Positions 54,451 through 64,000 of a stretch of 64,000 nt of DNA are shown in pieces. The notes beneath the pieces are model-generated. The model worked only from the letters and a program-made list of their open reading frames with translations. It did not search any database and had not been told where the DNA came from. This stretch comes from Cordilura impudica. Its lineage: Eukaryota; Arthropoda; Insecta; Diptera; Scathophagidae. The position numbers and the translations under genes were made by a program. Position 1 is the first letter of the stretch; every line of letters begins with the position of its first letter. The stretch is from contig OY821517.1 in assembly GCA_963682025.1 (NCBI GenBank), positions 233,189,326 through 233,253,325 of the forward strand, written 5' to 3'.

Positions 54451-54825
54451 TGTGTGTGTTTATTAAATTTGTTAATGTGTTTGTAATAAAAATGTGTTTT
54501 TTTTTGTGTTGATTTGTGAATTGACTATATGTAATTGATTAGCATACCTTTACGGTCTTTATTTAATGAAAAAATAAAATTTCCTAGAATTTGCACTCGA
54601 ATTTCGAGGGCTGGAATCTGCTAGTAAATTTAAAACAGTGTCACAAAAATTAAATTAAAAAACATTGGTTCACAAAAGCAAGCTGCTAGTTAAAAAAAAT
54701 AAAAAACAAAGACAGTATAAATTAATTTACAAGCGTGGTTTACAGTAAGCGCTAAAATATTGAGCACACGAAAAAGAAATTAATTTTGCGCATTCAAAAT
54801 AACAGAGGATGAAAATAAAGGCAAC
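54451..54825. other. Non-coding leader before a gag gene
   Basis: No gene. Probably the 5' leader of the following element; no LTR partner is seen in the window. Confidence 0.4.
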
Positions 54826-55845
54826 GTGGTCAGTAGTCAGCAGTTTATGTCAATAGCAACCACGATTGCGCCAATTAATTTGAAGTCTCCTAACCTTTCA
54901 TCAGAATGGAAGAAATGGAAAAATCAGTTTACTATTTTTCTGAGAGCATCAAATCCGGAAGAACAAAATGACAAACGTCTCGTTGCTTTGTTATTGCACC
55001 ACATGGGTAATGAAGCTTTGGAAATCTTTGACTCCAATATTTCATTGGACACTGCTGAATACAAAGTCATCATTGCAAAATTTTATGATCACTTGTTGCC
55101 AAAGACCAACAAGGCCATGGAACGGCACAAATTTTTTTCAAGAAAACAATCGAATGAGGAAACAATTGACGAATATATAACGTCATTAAAAAACCTCAGC
55201 AGTGGTTGTGAATTTGGATCAATACAAGAATTGGTTCGTGATATTTTAATATGCGGGTTTTCAACAAAGTACACGCATATTAAGGAAAGATTATTAAATG
55301 AAGAAAATATTTCATTGTCAAGGGCAATTCACCTCGCCAAAGCAATCATAATTGCCAAAGATAATTTGAATCATCTAAATGAGAGGAACAACAACAATCA
55401 TTTCATTGGAGCTATAAGCCAGCAACAGTCATCAAAGTCAAATAGAAGTCAACGCAAGCCAACAACAGAGGGTCATGCTATGTACTCGATGCGGTCAGCA
55501 GCATAAATACCGTCGTCCAGCAGATGGTGTAATTTGCCATCTATGTAAAAAACCAAATCACTTTGCGAAAATGTGCCGAAGCAATAAACAGCAACAGCAG
55601 ATGACAAACAGATATGTAAAGCAGATCGATGAGGAAGATGAGAGCGAAGATTTATTTATTGGAATTTTGCAAGGTGATTGCAACAACACGATGGTAATGA
55701 AAAAAGATAGTAACAATGTAATCAACAAAAAATTTTTTGAATGGATTATTGATTGTAAAGTTTTTGAAAAAAAAAGTTATTTTTCAAGTTGACACCGGGA
55801 CGCAAGCAAATATTTTGTCATTAAATTCAGCAAAGTTTTTAAATA
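54826..55845 (+). pseudogene. gag: Ty3/gypsy Gag and protease start, truncated
   Basis: The frame 54,826-55,506 shows NLSSEWKKWKNQFTIFLRAS and MERHKFFSRKQSNEETIDEY, a capsid region of the K02A2.6-like gypsy type. After a frame change near 55,480, two Cys/His clusters follow (CTRCGQQHKY and CHLCKKPNHFAKMCRS, a CCHC knuckle), then an acidic linker and the protease start VDTGTQANILSLNSAK at about 55,790-55,840. A mariner begins at 55,846 and the rest of pol is absent. It may belong to the same family as element E, which lacks these parts. Confidence 0.82.
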
Positions 55846-56707
55846 CCGGGTGATCCAAGTAGAGATACATTTTTCAATAGCCTTTTTTGACAGATCACGT
55901 GTGAGTCGTGTCATGCTGACATGTTATTTTTGTTTAGTATTGTTTGGCATTTTATCATGGAAAGACTTACTCCTGAACAACGTCTACAAATCGTTCAAAT
56001 TTATTACGAAAATTCACGTTCTGTGAAGAATGTGTTTCGTGCACTTCGCTCAACTTATGGTCAATATAATCGGCCTACTGAGCGTACTATTCGCAACACT
56101 ATTGGATAATATGGATAATGTGGGCCGGTGGAATCATCGGTCCATATTCAAAAATAATGCCGGTGAGAACGTAACCGTCAATGGCGACCGTTATCGTGCC
56201 ATGATAACCGACTATTTGATGCCTGAAATTGAAGCTCGTGATCTCGGCGATATTGGGTTTCACCAAGACGGGGCCACTTCCCACACAGCGCATCAATCAA
56301 TGGATTTATTGAGAGAACACTTCGGTGAGAAGTTATTTTCACGTTTTGGGCCGGTCGATGGGCCACCAAGATCGTGTGATATCACACCGTTAGACTTTTT
56401 CTTGTGGGGATATGTAAAGTCTAAAGTTTATGCGGACAATCCCGCTTCGATTCAGGCCTTGGATCAAAACATCACGCGTGTCATTCGCCAGTTACCAGTC
56501 GAAATGCTCGAACGAGTCATCGAAAATTGGACTCAACGGTTGGACCATCTGAGACGTAGCCGCGGCCAACATTTGATAGACATAATCTTCAAAAAATAAA
56601 TGGCAAAGAATGTGCTTTCAAATGATAAACATCCCCCCATTAAATTTGAACTTTCTGAGTTTTTTTTTTTTCTTTAAAAAAGTAGGGAACCTCGAAATGG
56701 ATCACCC
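55846..56707 (+). mobile_element. Mariner-like element, internally deleted
   Basis: The ends GGGTGATCCAAGTAGAG and, inverted, TCGAAATGGATCACCC are mariner-type TIRs; TA precedes the left end but is not seen on the right. Transposase pieces are at 55,957-56,599. Confidence 0.85.
55957..56599 (+). pseudogene. Mariner transposase with central deletion
   Basis: The first part (MERLTPEQRLQIVQIYYENS to PTERTIRNTIG, 55,957-56,108) is the helix-turn-helix DNA-binding start. The second part (56,111 on) begins in the catalytic half: NDAGENVTV-like RSIFKNNAGENVTVNGDRYR, FHQDGATSHTAHQSMDLLRE with one catalytic Asp, and CDITPLDFFLWGYVKSKVYA with the last Asp. About 130 residues with the first Asp are deleted at the 56,105 junction, and RFGPVDGPPRSCD has a changed W. 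The copy cannot catalyse transposition. Confidence 0.88.
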
Positions 56708-57164
56708 TTTGTTGTGTTATTTTGTGTTACCACAAAATTGAAGAGAGAAAACTCCCTTAATTGTAAAAAAAAATTTTTTTCCAAATATGGCAATATTTTA
56801 ACAAAAAAAATTAAGAGCTTTTTCGCAATGAAGGTTAGCTCGAGCTATTTAGTTTGCATGCGGAAACGCATGCATATACATAGGTATATAACCTAAATGC
56901 ATGCCGATCAGCAACCACGATGACCAAAAAGCAAACACCGAAACGTGTTTTCTTTTATCCGAAATAATAGAAAAGACGAAAACGATCTTTCCTCGTTGGA
57001 GCGCGAATTAATGTGAGAAAGCTTTATAGACCAACTCTTGAAATAAACAAAAATCATCTGTTAAGCGGATCAACCCAAAGGATTTGCTGAAATAATTTGG
57101 TATTAAGTTTAACAAATTGTTTACTTTTTCAAATATATGTATTGTTTACATTTATAATCAATAC
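56708..57164. other. Non-coding
   Basis: No gene. Low-complexity A/T runs and GCATGC-containing palindromes near 56,856-56,905 only. Confidence 0.4.
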
Positions 57165-57222
57165 TCAAACCGAGGTGGAGGGTATCAAAGATTCGGCACA
57201 GCCGAATTTAACACTCTTGTTT
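57165..57222 (-). mobile_element. Head fragment of the hairpin-headed repeat family
   Basis: The inverse of AACAAGAGTGTTAAATTCGG with TTCGGCTGTGCCGAA and GATACCCTCCACC matches the start of the repeat at 9,566. No matching tail hairpin is seen to the left. Confidence 0.75.
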
Positions 57223-59187
57223 TAATTAAAAATATTGGTGTGAAAAGAACCCATGTCCATTATCGAGCGAGTTGAAACAGTTTAAAAATTAGATAAAAAA
57301 TCAAGAACAAATGTTAACCGTTGCAGAATTTGTTACAAAGAAACACGCAGGAGATACATGATGTAAAAACAGATGCCGCTGCAAAAAAAAGGACAGAACA
57401 ATTGTAAAACATTTGACAACTTTAGGGTACCTACTGATACGCTGTGTGATAGAAAATGAAAGTTTTTTAATAACACTTGAAGCTTAAGAACATTTATTAT
57501 CAAAACCTCTTTCACACATAAAAATACTACATTTAATAATATAATGCAAAAAAAACTACAGACAAAAACCAACCATTGCACGTCACAGGGACACATTCGC
57601 GGGCAAAACACAAAAGAGACTCAGGGCCACCGCAACAGGCAACGTTTGTTCTGCGATTTGTTTATGGTCATTGCAAAATCTAAATTCCCTGGAAATTGCA
57701 AATGCTTCATATATAATTCCTATTCTTTTGGTATTATGTGAGTTATAACATCTCTTTCTAATCCCGGTAGCATCGTTGCTCCGATAAGATTATGTTCAAG
57801 GAATTATAGACTTAAGTTTTGGGACATTATAGGCTGGGCTATGAAGCCGGAGCCACGGAGCTTGGTATTTTGTAATAACCTGGAGCTGGAGCGAGGACCA
57901 GAAATAACTAAAATTTACTCCGACTCCGGGAGTTTACCGTTAAGTCCTTATGATACTTTTTTTTTCTAAATTTGAAGAAAGGTGAGAATATATTCTTATA
58001 GGAAAATGGACCAAAAGTTGACTATAGCATATTATGAATCTTAAAACGTCAATATCTAAACATAAGCTATCCATAAATATAAACACCTCTTAACATATCA
58101 CTTCAGTCAATTGTCGTTTCAAGACGTATTTTTATTGTCGGTTTCTTTTAGTGTCATAAAAAAAAATCGAAACTTTTTTGCCTTATTGTTAATTTTTTGC
58201 GTCCGTATTGTTCTTTTTTTGCGTGTGCAAGTTTCGTGCCTATTATTTCTTTTTTCTCTTTGCAAATCATTTTATTTTGGACACTTAAATATTATAAAGT
58301 CTTCTCGGTTTCGAGATCTTGACATCTCGTCCGAGAAAAGTATAAGCAACAAAAATAAAAGACCACAAGCTGAAGATTTCGTTCCTCTACCATAAATAAC
58401 ATCAACCCAAGAGAACCTGCCACGTTATTTAGTTTCATCGCCTATCTCTTTAAAGGAAAATATACAAGTTCTGCCGCTAGCTTCTCATGTGTTTCAAGTG
58501 GAAAGAGTACTTAACCATATTTCGCGTGACCGTCTAGAAGTTAAAGAGATGAAAAAAGTTATTTTATTGGTCAAAGTTTGCTGAAAAGTTTATTAAAGCC
58601 AACTACATCGACTGTATTCCTGTTAAAACATCTTTGCATAAAACCCTTTACATCATTCAAGGCCGCATTTTTTCTAGAAAAATAAAGGAAATACTCGAAG
58701 AATTATTGGAATCATTAAAAATTTGTAGGGAAAACAACAAAATTGTGGCTACAGGTACAGCAATAATCGATTTTGACCTTTTCACCCACCCTGGATTTTT
58801 AAAACTTGGCTGGGAGAGTCCCAGTAGATGAATATATCCCCAACCCAATGTAGTGTGTAAACTGCCAGACTGGGTCACACCAATAAATTTGAACGTTACT
58901 AGGCATATAACATCTACAGTGGACCGTTTATAGCATATGAGGCAGAAACTTAAAGTTGCTGCGATCCTTGATTGCCGGGCCGAAAAAGTTTCCATTTGGC
59001 CTACAAGCCTCCAATAAAAAATTTGGGACCGATCGGATAACGCTAAGGTCAGCCCAAAGTTAATTGAACAATTAAAACACACTTTATATGGTGAAATATG
59101 GGGTTTTTAATCAAAATACCTATGTTTAAGCAACTAAAAATATTTTTTTTTTATAACTAGACTTGATATCGATTTTAAATACATTTT
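57223..59187. other. No recognisable gene; weak coding trace
   Basis: The plus frame at about 58,634-58,831 (KICRENNKIVATGTAIIDFD) and a continuation after a stop (VCKLPDWVTPINLNVTRHIT, 58,857-58,915) look protein-like, but I do not recognise the family. The rest is AT-rich and repeat-poor. Confidence 0.35.
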
Positions 59188-59761
59188 CTATTCTAACAAG
59201 CCATCATCGGTATCCAATTCGCATGCCGCATCTGCATCCGTACTGTTATCATCGAATTCATATTCGTCTTCACTTCCAATGTAAACTGTATCAAGTACTG
59301 CAAAATATCAGTTGATGATTCATGTTTTAAGGAATTTAAACAGTTCAATAATTTTACTTACAAGATTGATTAAGTTCCGAATATTTTTTCTTCCGCGATT
59401 CTTTTTTTTTTTGCTTTCGTTGTTCTGATCGCTGTTCTCGGCCGTATAACTTGTTGTCAACGCCTGTCATGTACCCTGGTCTTCCTTTCTGTCTTTGCAT
59501 CAACAAAAACTTCTTGTCTTCTTGTATACGCATTCCATCCAGAGCGTTTGCACTAGCGATATCGAACAGATCGTCCATTGTTTCCTTGAAAATATTCACG
59601 ATTTTGATGTATCCGATCTGTTGTTTGCAATTTGTTTGTGGACATTTCTTCAGTTCCACATAGTGGAAAACTTTTGTATTCATAAATTTTGCACAAAATA
59701 TCTTACCTTGGGTCAGAAAAATTTTTCTGGTGCACACGGGCGGAAACTGGCGGGTATACAA
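59188..59761 (-). CDS. Two-exon gene of unknown function
   Basis: Exon 1 (59,761-59,362) and exon 2 (59,297-59,188) are joined by a 64-base GT-AG intron (59,361-59,298; donor GTAAGT, acceptor TTTTGCAG), phase 1, and the frame stays open to TAG. The predicted protein of 169 residues has a KKCPQTNC pair of cysteines, the block DDLFDIASANALDGMRIQED, KKFLLMQRQKGRPGYMTGVD, a Lys/Arg-rich stretch (EQRKQKKKESRKKKYSELNQ) and an acidic tail (SEDEYEFDDNSTDADAACEL). The DLFDIA / GRPGYM pattern recalls uncharacterised, often multicopy insect proteins, which suggests a transposon passenger. The start is uncertain; an upstream exon is possible since AAGGTAAGATATT lies at about 59,712. Confidence 0.6.
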
Positions 59762-60040
59762 TGGGGTATAGGAGTGTAGGGGAAAGTTCGGACTAAAGAA
59801 GAGTGCAAGATTTTTTTATGGCTTTTGATGGGCAAGAGTTATGCTCTATTAAGTAGGGAAATTTGTACCTTTTCAAAATTTTTTTTTTTTTAATTTCTAA
59901 AATCTTTTTTTAAAACCAAAAAGTTAGTCATTCAAAAATTAAAATTTACAAAGAAATTTTTAATTTTAGCAATATACTGAAAAAAGTCCATATTCGAAGA
60001 CCCTGTTCGCTGTGATACAGCAATCAACAAAAACCAGAAC
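59762..60040. other. Non-coding
   Basis: No gene seen. Joins the two-exon gene to the gypsy remnant. Confidence 0.4.
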
Positions 60041-60041
60041 C

Positions 60042-62440
60042 AATGGACATAGACCGTTCTATGCAAGTAACACCCCAATGTAATCTGACATTTAAGAGAC
60101 CAGCAGAAAACTCAATCCAAGCTCCCATGAACAAGATCCAGAGAAATTTTCATTTAAATACCGAATTGGCCGGACAAATATTTGGAAAAGGGTAATAATT
60201 ATTCATACGGAGGACATGAAATTGATGAACCAGAGGAAGCGTATGGATACACCGAAGAATATTTCTAACAATTACCGGAAGAATTTATAACAAATGAAAC
60301 CCAAGAGAACTAAAAAATTTTTTAGACTAAATTGTTCCTCGTTACCTTATTTTGAGACAAGAACGAGGGACGGACAAATATTGACATTTTTATTAGACAC
60401 AGGAAGTAATAAGAACTACATTAAACCAGATTTAGTAAAAACCCCAGACACAATAAAAAATTATGCAGCGCGAAATCAGTAGGTGGCGTTTGTATGTCGC
60501 CACTCAACATACATTAGTAGACCTTTTCGGAATTGACAACGCCCCAATAAATTCTACTTATGGCCTGGATTATCTCGTTTGATGGAATTTTAGGGAACGA
60601 CAGTTTGAAAGAAATTTCAGCAGTTATTCATACAGCCGAAAACTACTTCACAATTAGAGGAGGTAAAAAGATCCCTATTAAACAACGTTTGTCACAAAAC
60701 GTAAATAACCTCGAATTAAGAATACAACACCTACCCAGTCACCAAAAAGTGTCATTAGAAAATCTCGTAAAGCAACATTGTTGCCTTTTTGAAGACCTTG
60801 ATGAAAAAATTGACATATATCACTACAGTAATTGGTGTCATCCGCACAGCGAATAATTCACCAATATACGCTAGAAGTTACCCTTACCCAATGGCCATAA
60901 AAGTGACGATTAAACACAGTAACTGTGGCCGATATGTACTTCATTCCGGAAATTAATGACGTTCTATTCAAATTAGGTGGGAATGAATACTTTACGGTGT
61001 TAGATGTTAAGAGCGGTTTTCATCAGATAACATTAAGAGAAGAGGATAGGGGAAAACAGCATTTTCAGTAAACAACCGAAAATATGAATATACCACGTTA
61101 CCGTTTGGGCTGAAAAATGCTCCATCAATATTTCAAAGAGCACTCGAAGATATATTGAGAGAATTTATTGGGAAGATATGTTACGTATATGTGGACGATA
61201 TCATAATTTTCAGTAAGGATGAGAAATCTCATCTGGAACATGTGGGAACAATATTTAGGACACTATAATTAGCTAATATGACAGTTCAACTAGACAAATG
61301 CGAATTTTTCAAACATGAGGTTGAATTCTTATGCCTTGTGGTAGCAAAAGAAGGTATAATGAGAAATCCCAAAAAGGTAGATTCGATTCCGAAATTTTGC
61401 TATCCAAAAACACTAAAGGAACTTCAGTCATTTCTCGGACTCTCCGGGTTGTATAGGAGATTTATTAGGAGTTATGCAGATGTTGCAAAACCATTGACAG
61501 CGCTTCTGAGAGGATCGGACGGACGAATTTCAAAATCTATATCAAGTCAGACGAAAATAGAATTAGATACTTCATCCAAGAATGCATTCGATCAATTGAA
61601 AAACGCATTGGCTTCACGTGAAGTTTTGCTATCATATCCCAATTTTGAAAAAGATTTTCAATTGACTACAGCTGCTTCCAACTTTGCAATTGGTGCAGTG
61701 TTAAGTCAAGAAGAAAAACCAATTGCATTTATTTCCAGAACATTGAACAAAACAGAGGAGAACTACGCAACTAATGAAAGAGAGATGTAAGCCATTATAT
61801 GGGCACTGAACTCTCTAAGAAATTATTTGTATGGTTCCAAAAAAGTGGTGATCTATACGGATCATCAGCCCTTGACATACGCCCTCAGCAATAATAATAA
61901 TAACTCAAAAATTAAAAGGTGGACATGTATTTTGGAAGAGTATAACTATAAAGTATAAACCTGGACGAACAAATTTAGTTGCTGATGCTCTATCCTTATA
62001 GGATTAAATCCTATAAATGCTCAAATAAACTCTTTGACCCCCACCGAACACAGCGCAGAAAGTTCGTCAGAACATTTAATACACAGCGTAGAAACTCCAA
62101 TAAATGTCTTCAAACATCATCGTACCAATTTCAAATTGCATTTCCCGGAGTACATAGACACATTATTAAAGAACCCCAATACGACGAACAAATCCTAGTG
62201 AACATTTTAAGAAAATATCTGAATCCGTCTGTCATTAACGGAATAAAAATGGAATGGATAATGGGAAAAATCCAATTATTTTATCCCAATCATTTCGCAA
62301 ATTACAAATGCCGCTTTACACAGTCGACCGTTGAAGATATAACTTCTGAGAACGATCAAGAAAATGTGATAATAGAAACACACAGTAGGGCTCATCGTGA
62401 TAGAGGAAATTAAAAGCAAATGTTGGAAAAATATTAGGTC
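60042..62440 (+). pseudogene. pol: Gypsy-group retroelement remnant (Gag tail to integrase N-terminus)
   Basis: In order: a Gag-like tail (MDIDRSMQVTPQCNLTFKRP, stop-broken), protease (ILTFLLDTGSNKNYIKPDLV, about 60,378-60,437), RT ([56 protein letters not shown] near 61,183-61,230), RT thumb and RNase H (FLGLSGLYRRFIRSYADVAK, PIAFISRTLNKTEENYATNE, VVIYTDHQPLTYALSNNNNN), and the integrase entry (MEWIMGKIQLFYPNHFANYK, near 62,250-62,309). It is closest to the gypsy subgroup. At least six stops or frameshifts, no LTRs in view and an abrupt end at about 62,440 mark an old truncated copy. In RNase H the usual TDAS reads TTAA, losing a catalytic Asp. Confidence 0.88.
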
Positions 62441-62647
62441 TGTTCCGCCAGAACAATATCTTTTAAAAGTCTAGCAAAACTCAAGCATTGAGTAATTTCA
62501 TATTTACGCTCTTCGCTCTGATTTTCTTTTTTTCTGGTTGAACGATTTGAAGCAAAAACCATGCAAGTCATCCGCTGATTTTGACACGTTGTGTATAACA
62601 AGCAACAAAGTGAAATCGTGAACAAAAATCTTTTCAATAAAAATAAA

Positions 62648-63461
62648 ATGAATGCTGAAAGTGGAAATTGTAAGTCATCATTTTCAATGTATCATTTTAG
62701 TTATTTAATTTAGTTTTTCTTTTTGTATATAACATTGGCGATACACGAACAGTATGGACTGATGCCGCAATCAAATGTTCACTACATTTTATGGCGGAAA
62801 ATATGCACAAAGTAGGCAAAAGTTTTGCATTGAAAAACAAAACAAAATTGTGGCAAAGAGCTGCAGACCATTTAGAAGCAGCACATTGGGGGTATACCCC
62901 AGCTCAGGTTTATTGTACATTTCATTGTGATCTTTTAACTTGTTGAGTCCCATTTCAAGAATGAAACAAAGTTTATAGCGTTAGAGCGCCAATACAAAAA
63001 TAAAAAATTAAACAACAAAATGACAGGAAAAAGTTGAATGAACTGCGAGTATGAAAAGTGAGCGCAACTTAAACAAAACGTTTCAAATATTTTTATAAAA
63101 AAGGGAATTCGTTTCAGTGAACTAGAGGAAATATTCAAACAAAAAAAGGCATTAACCCAGACTACACGTTGGGCGTCGAGTGCCCGGGATCGGAGGAGGA
63201 TGTCTTTGACCAGGTCCTACCATCATCCTCTCAGAATTGTCCTTCATCAGCTTGTATGTTGTATTGGCCAAAAAAAATTATAGTTTTCTATGAAGTAAAA
63301 TTGGAATATCTTTAGGTGAAACTCCCAAGCAGAAAGACAAAAACTCAATGCAGGGAAAAGCGTTGAAACTATTAGAGGAAATGGCAGAAGACCGCAAAAG
63401 AGAACACGAAGAACTCATGGCACACCTTAGACAAAAAGAAAAAAAAGGAAAAATAATTTGA
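62648..63461 (+). pseudogene. Myb/SANT-like gene with two introns, decayed
   Basis: Exon 1 (MNAESGN, 62,648-62,669) ends at GTAAGT; the next exon, after AACAG at about 62,766, reads TMDxx-like WTDAAIKCSLHFMAENMHKV, GKSFALKNKTKLWQRAADHL and HWGYTPAQV, the first two helices of a Myb/SANT-like (trihelix) DNA-binding domain. After frame changes near 62,930-62,945 the third helix follows (ETKFIALERQYKNKKLNNKM), then RWASSAPGSEEDVFDQVL-type linker and, past a likely intron (GTATGT at about 63,254 to TTTAG at 63,315), a coiled tail (QGKALKLLEEMAEDRKREHE, MAHLRQKEKKGKII, stop 63,461). Such genes are common as multicopy insect genes and as second genes of Harbinger elements. Confidence 0.6.
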
Positions 63462-64000
63462 AGTGCCATGCGTCCCACAGTTGACCATTTGACGAGAAGG
63501 CGGTCAAAAATCTATAACTTTTGATTGGATTGGAATTTTGATATGCGGTTTTTTGTTTGGTAGCCTTTAAGTTTTGCTATAAAACGTAATTCTCGACCGA
63601 AAATAAAAAAAGTTACGGAGGGTTTAAAATACATTTTCATTTGTAGTTGAATTTTAGTACAAAAGTGAAGTGTTAAAAGGTAAAAAAAGGTTTTTTTTAA
63701 TATGATGTCTTATTTTTTCAGTTAATTTTACAACTAATACTTGTTAACAATTTTTTAAGTTAATTTTTTCAGAAAATGCCAAACTTTGGCCCCCGTAAAC
63801 TTTTTAGTCCTAATGTGCACAAGGGACAAAGGTTGTTTTTTTTTTTTTTGAAAGATCCCGAGTTAAAATATAATTTATTAAGCAGCGAACGTAAAAGTTA
63901 CCTTATATTGGTTCAAGATAGAGAAGTTTCAATGAAAAACTCGTATGTTTTTGCTTTAGTTAAATTTTTTTTATTGTCTTTTTAAATATTTCTATATCAA
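63462..64000. other. Nothing recognised
   Basis: AT-rich. The 69-codon frame at 63,776-63,985 starts MPNFGPRKLFSPNVHKGQRL but has no recognisable motif and includes a poly-Phe run. Confidence 0.4.

Noticed and set aside
57165..57222. Complete hairpin-headed element
   Set aside because: Only the head is present; no TATACCC...GGGTATA tail was found to the left.
63776..63985. 69-codon plus ORF at the window end
   Set aside because: Contains a poly-Phe run from a T tract, and no motif.

Overview
The window is a dense pile-up of eukaryotic transposable elements in AT-rich DNA. It shows no operons, no bacterial-type genes and no clear single-copy host gene. Insect BEL/Pao, gypsy, 412/mdg1-like, Jockey-like and Penelope elements, together with dispersed repeats headed by a TTCGGCTGnGCCGAA hairpin, suggest a dipteran fly. 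A calyptrate fly is my guess, and it rests only on the look of those repeats. The region is probably heterochromatin or a transposon graveyard.

Layout. 1-7.2 kb: a decayed BEL/Pao retrotransposon (+) with gag, pol and an F-type envelope gene. 7.9-9.25 kb: ORF1 of a non-LTR element (-). 9.45-12.75 kb: a Jockey-like reverse transcriptase (+) cut by two insertions of one hairpin-headed repeat family. 13.0-17.0 kb: a hAT transposase pseudogene (-) whose last codons are separated by a 2.4-kb insertion that itself holds Helitrons. 17.7-21.0 kb: a head-to-head palindrome of two Penelope-like elements, with a MITE in one arm and hammerhead-like motifs in both.

21.57-39.30 kb is a three-level nest, all on the minus strand. 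Element C is a 412/mdg1-like LTR element with TSD AACG. It contains element B, an errantivirus-like gypsy with env and TSD CGCG. B contains element A, a 412/mdg1-like element lacking reverse transcriptase, with TSD GTGG. Each boundary is fixed by paired LTRs and a target-site duplication. C carries nine tandem units of LTR end plus primer-binding site, apparently for tRNA-Arg. Elements A, C and D each encode a small single-pass membrane protein upstream of gag.

39.4-43.6 kb: a gypsy-type pol remnant (E) split by a Helitron. 43.64-49.69 kb: element D, another 412/mdg1-like element (TSD ATCT), carrying a tRNA-derived SINE. 50-51.5 kb: a 70-bp tandem repeat and a PIF/Harbinger transposase fragment. 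51.92-54.45 kb: a TIR-bounded element with a spliced DUF4806-like gene, itself hit by a truncated LINE. 54.8-56.7 kb: a gag-protease fragment and an internally deleted mariner. 59.2-63.5 kb: two small intron-containing genes (an unknown family and a Myb/SANT-like one) on either side of a decayed gypsy element.

Most coding sequence is broken. The best preserved are the plus-strand Penelope ORF, the integrase ORF of element A, the Gag of element D and the two-exon gene at 59.2-59.8 kb. LTR pairs in A, B, C and D differ by only a few bases by eye, so these four insertions look recent.
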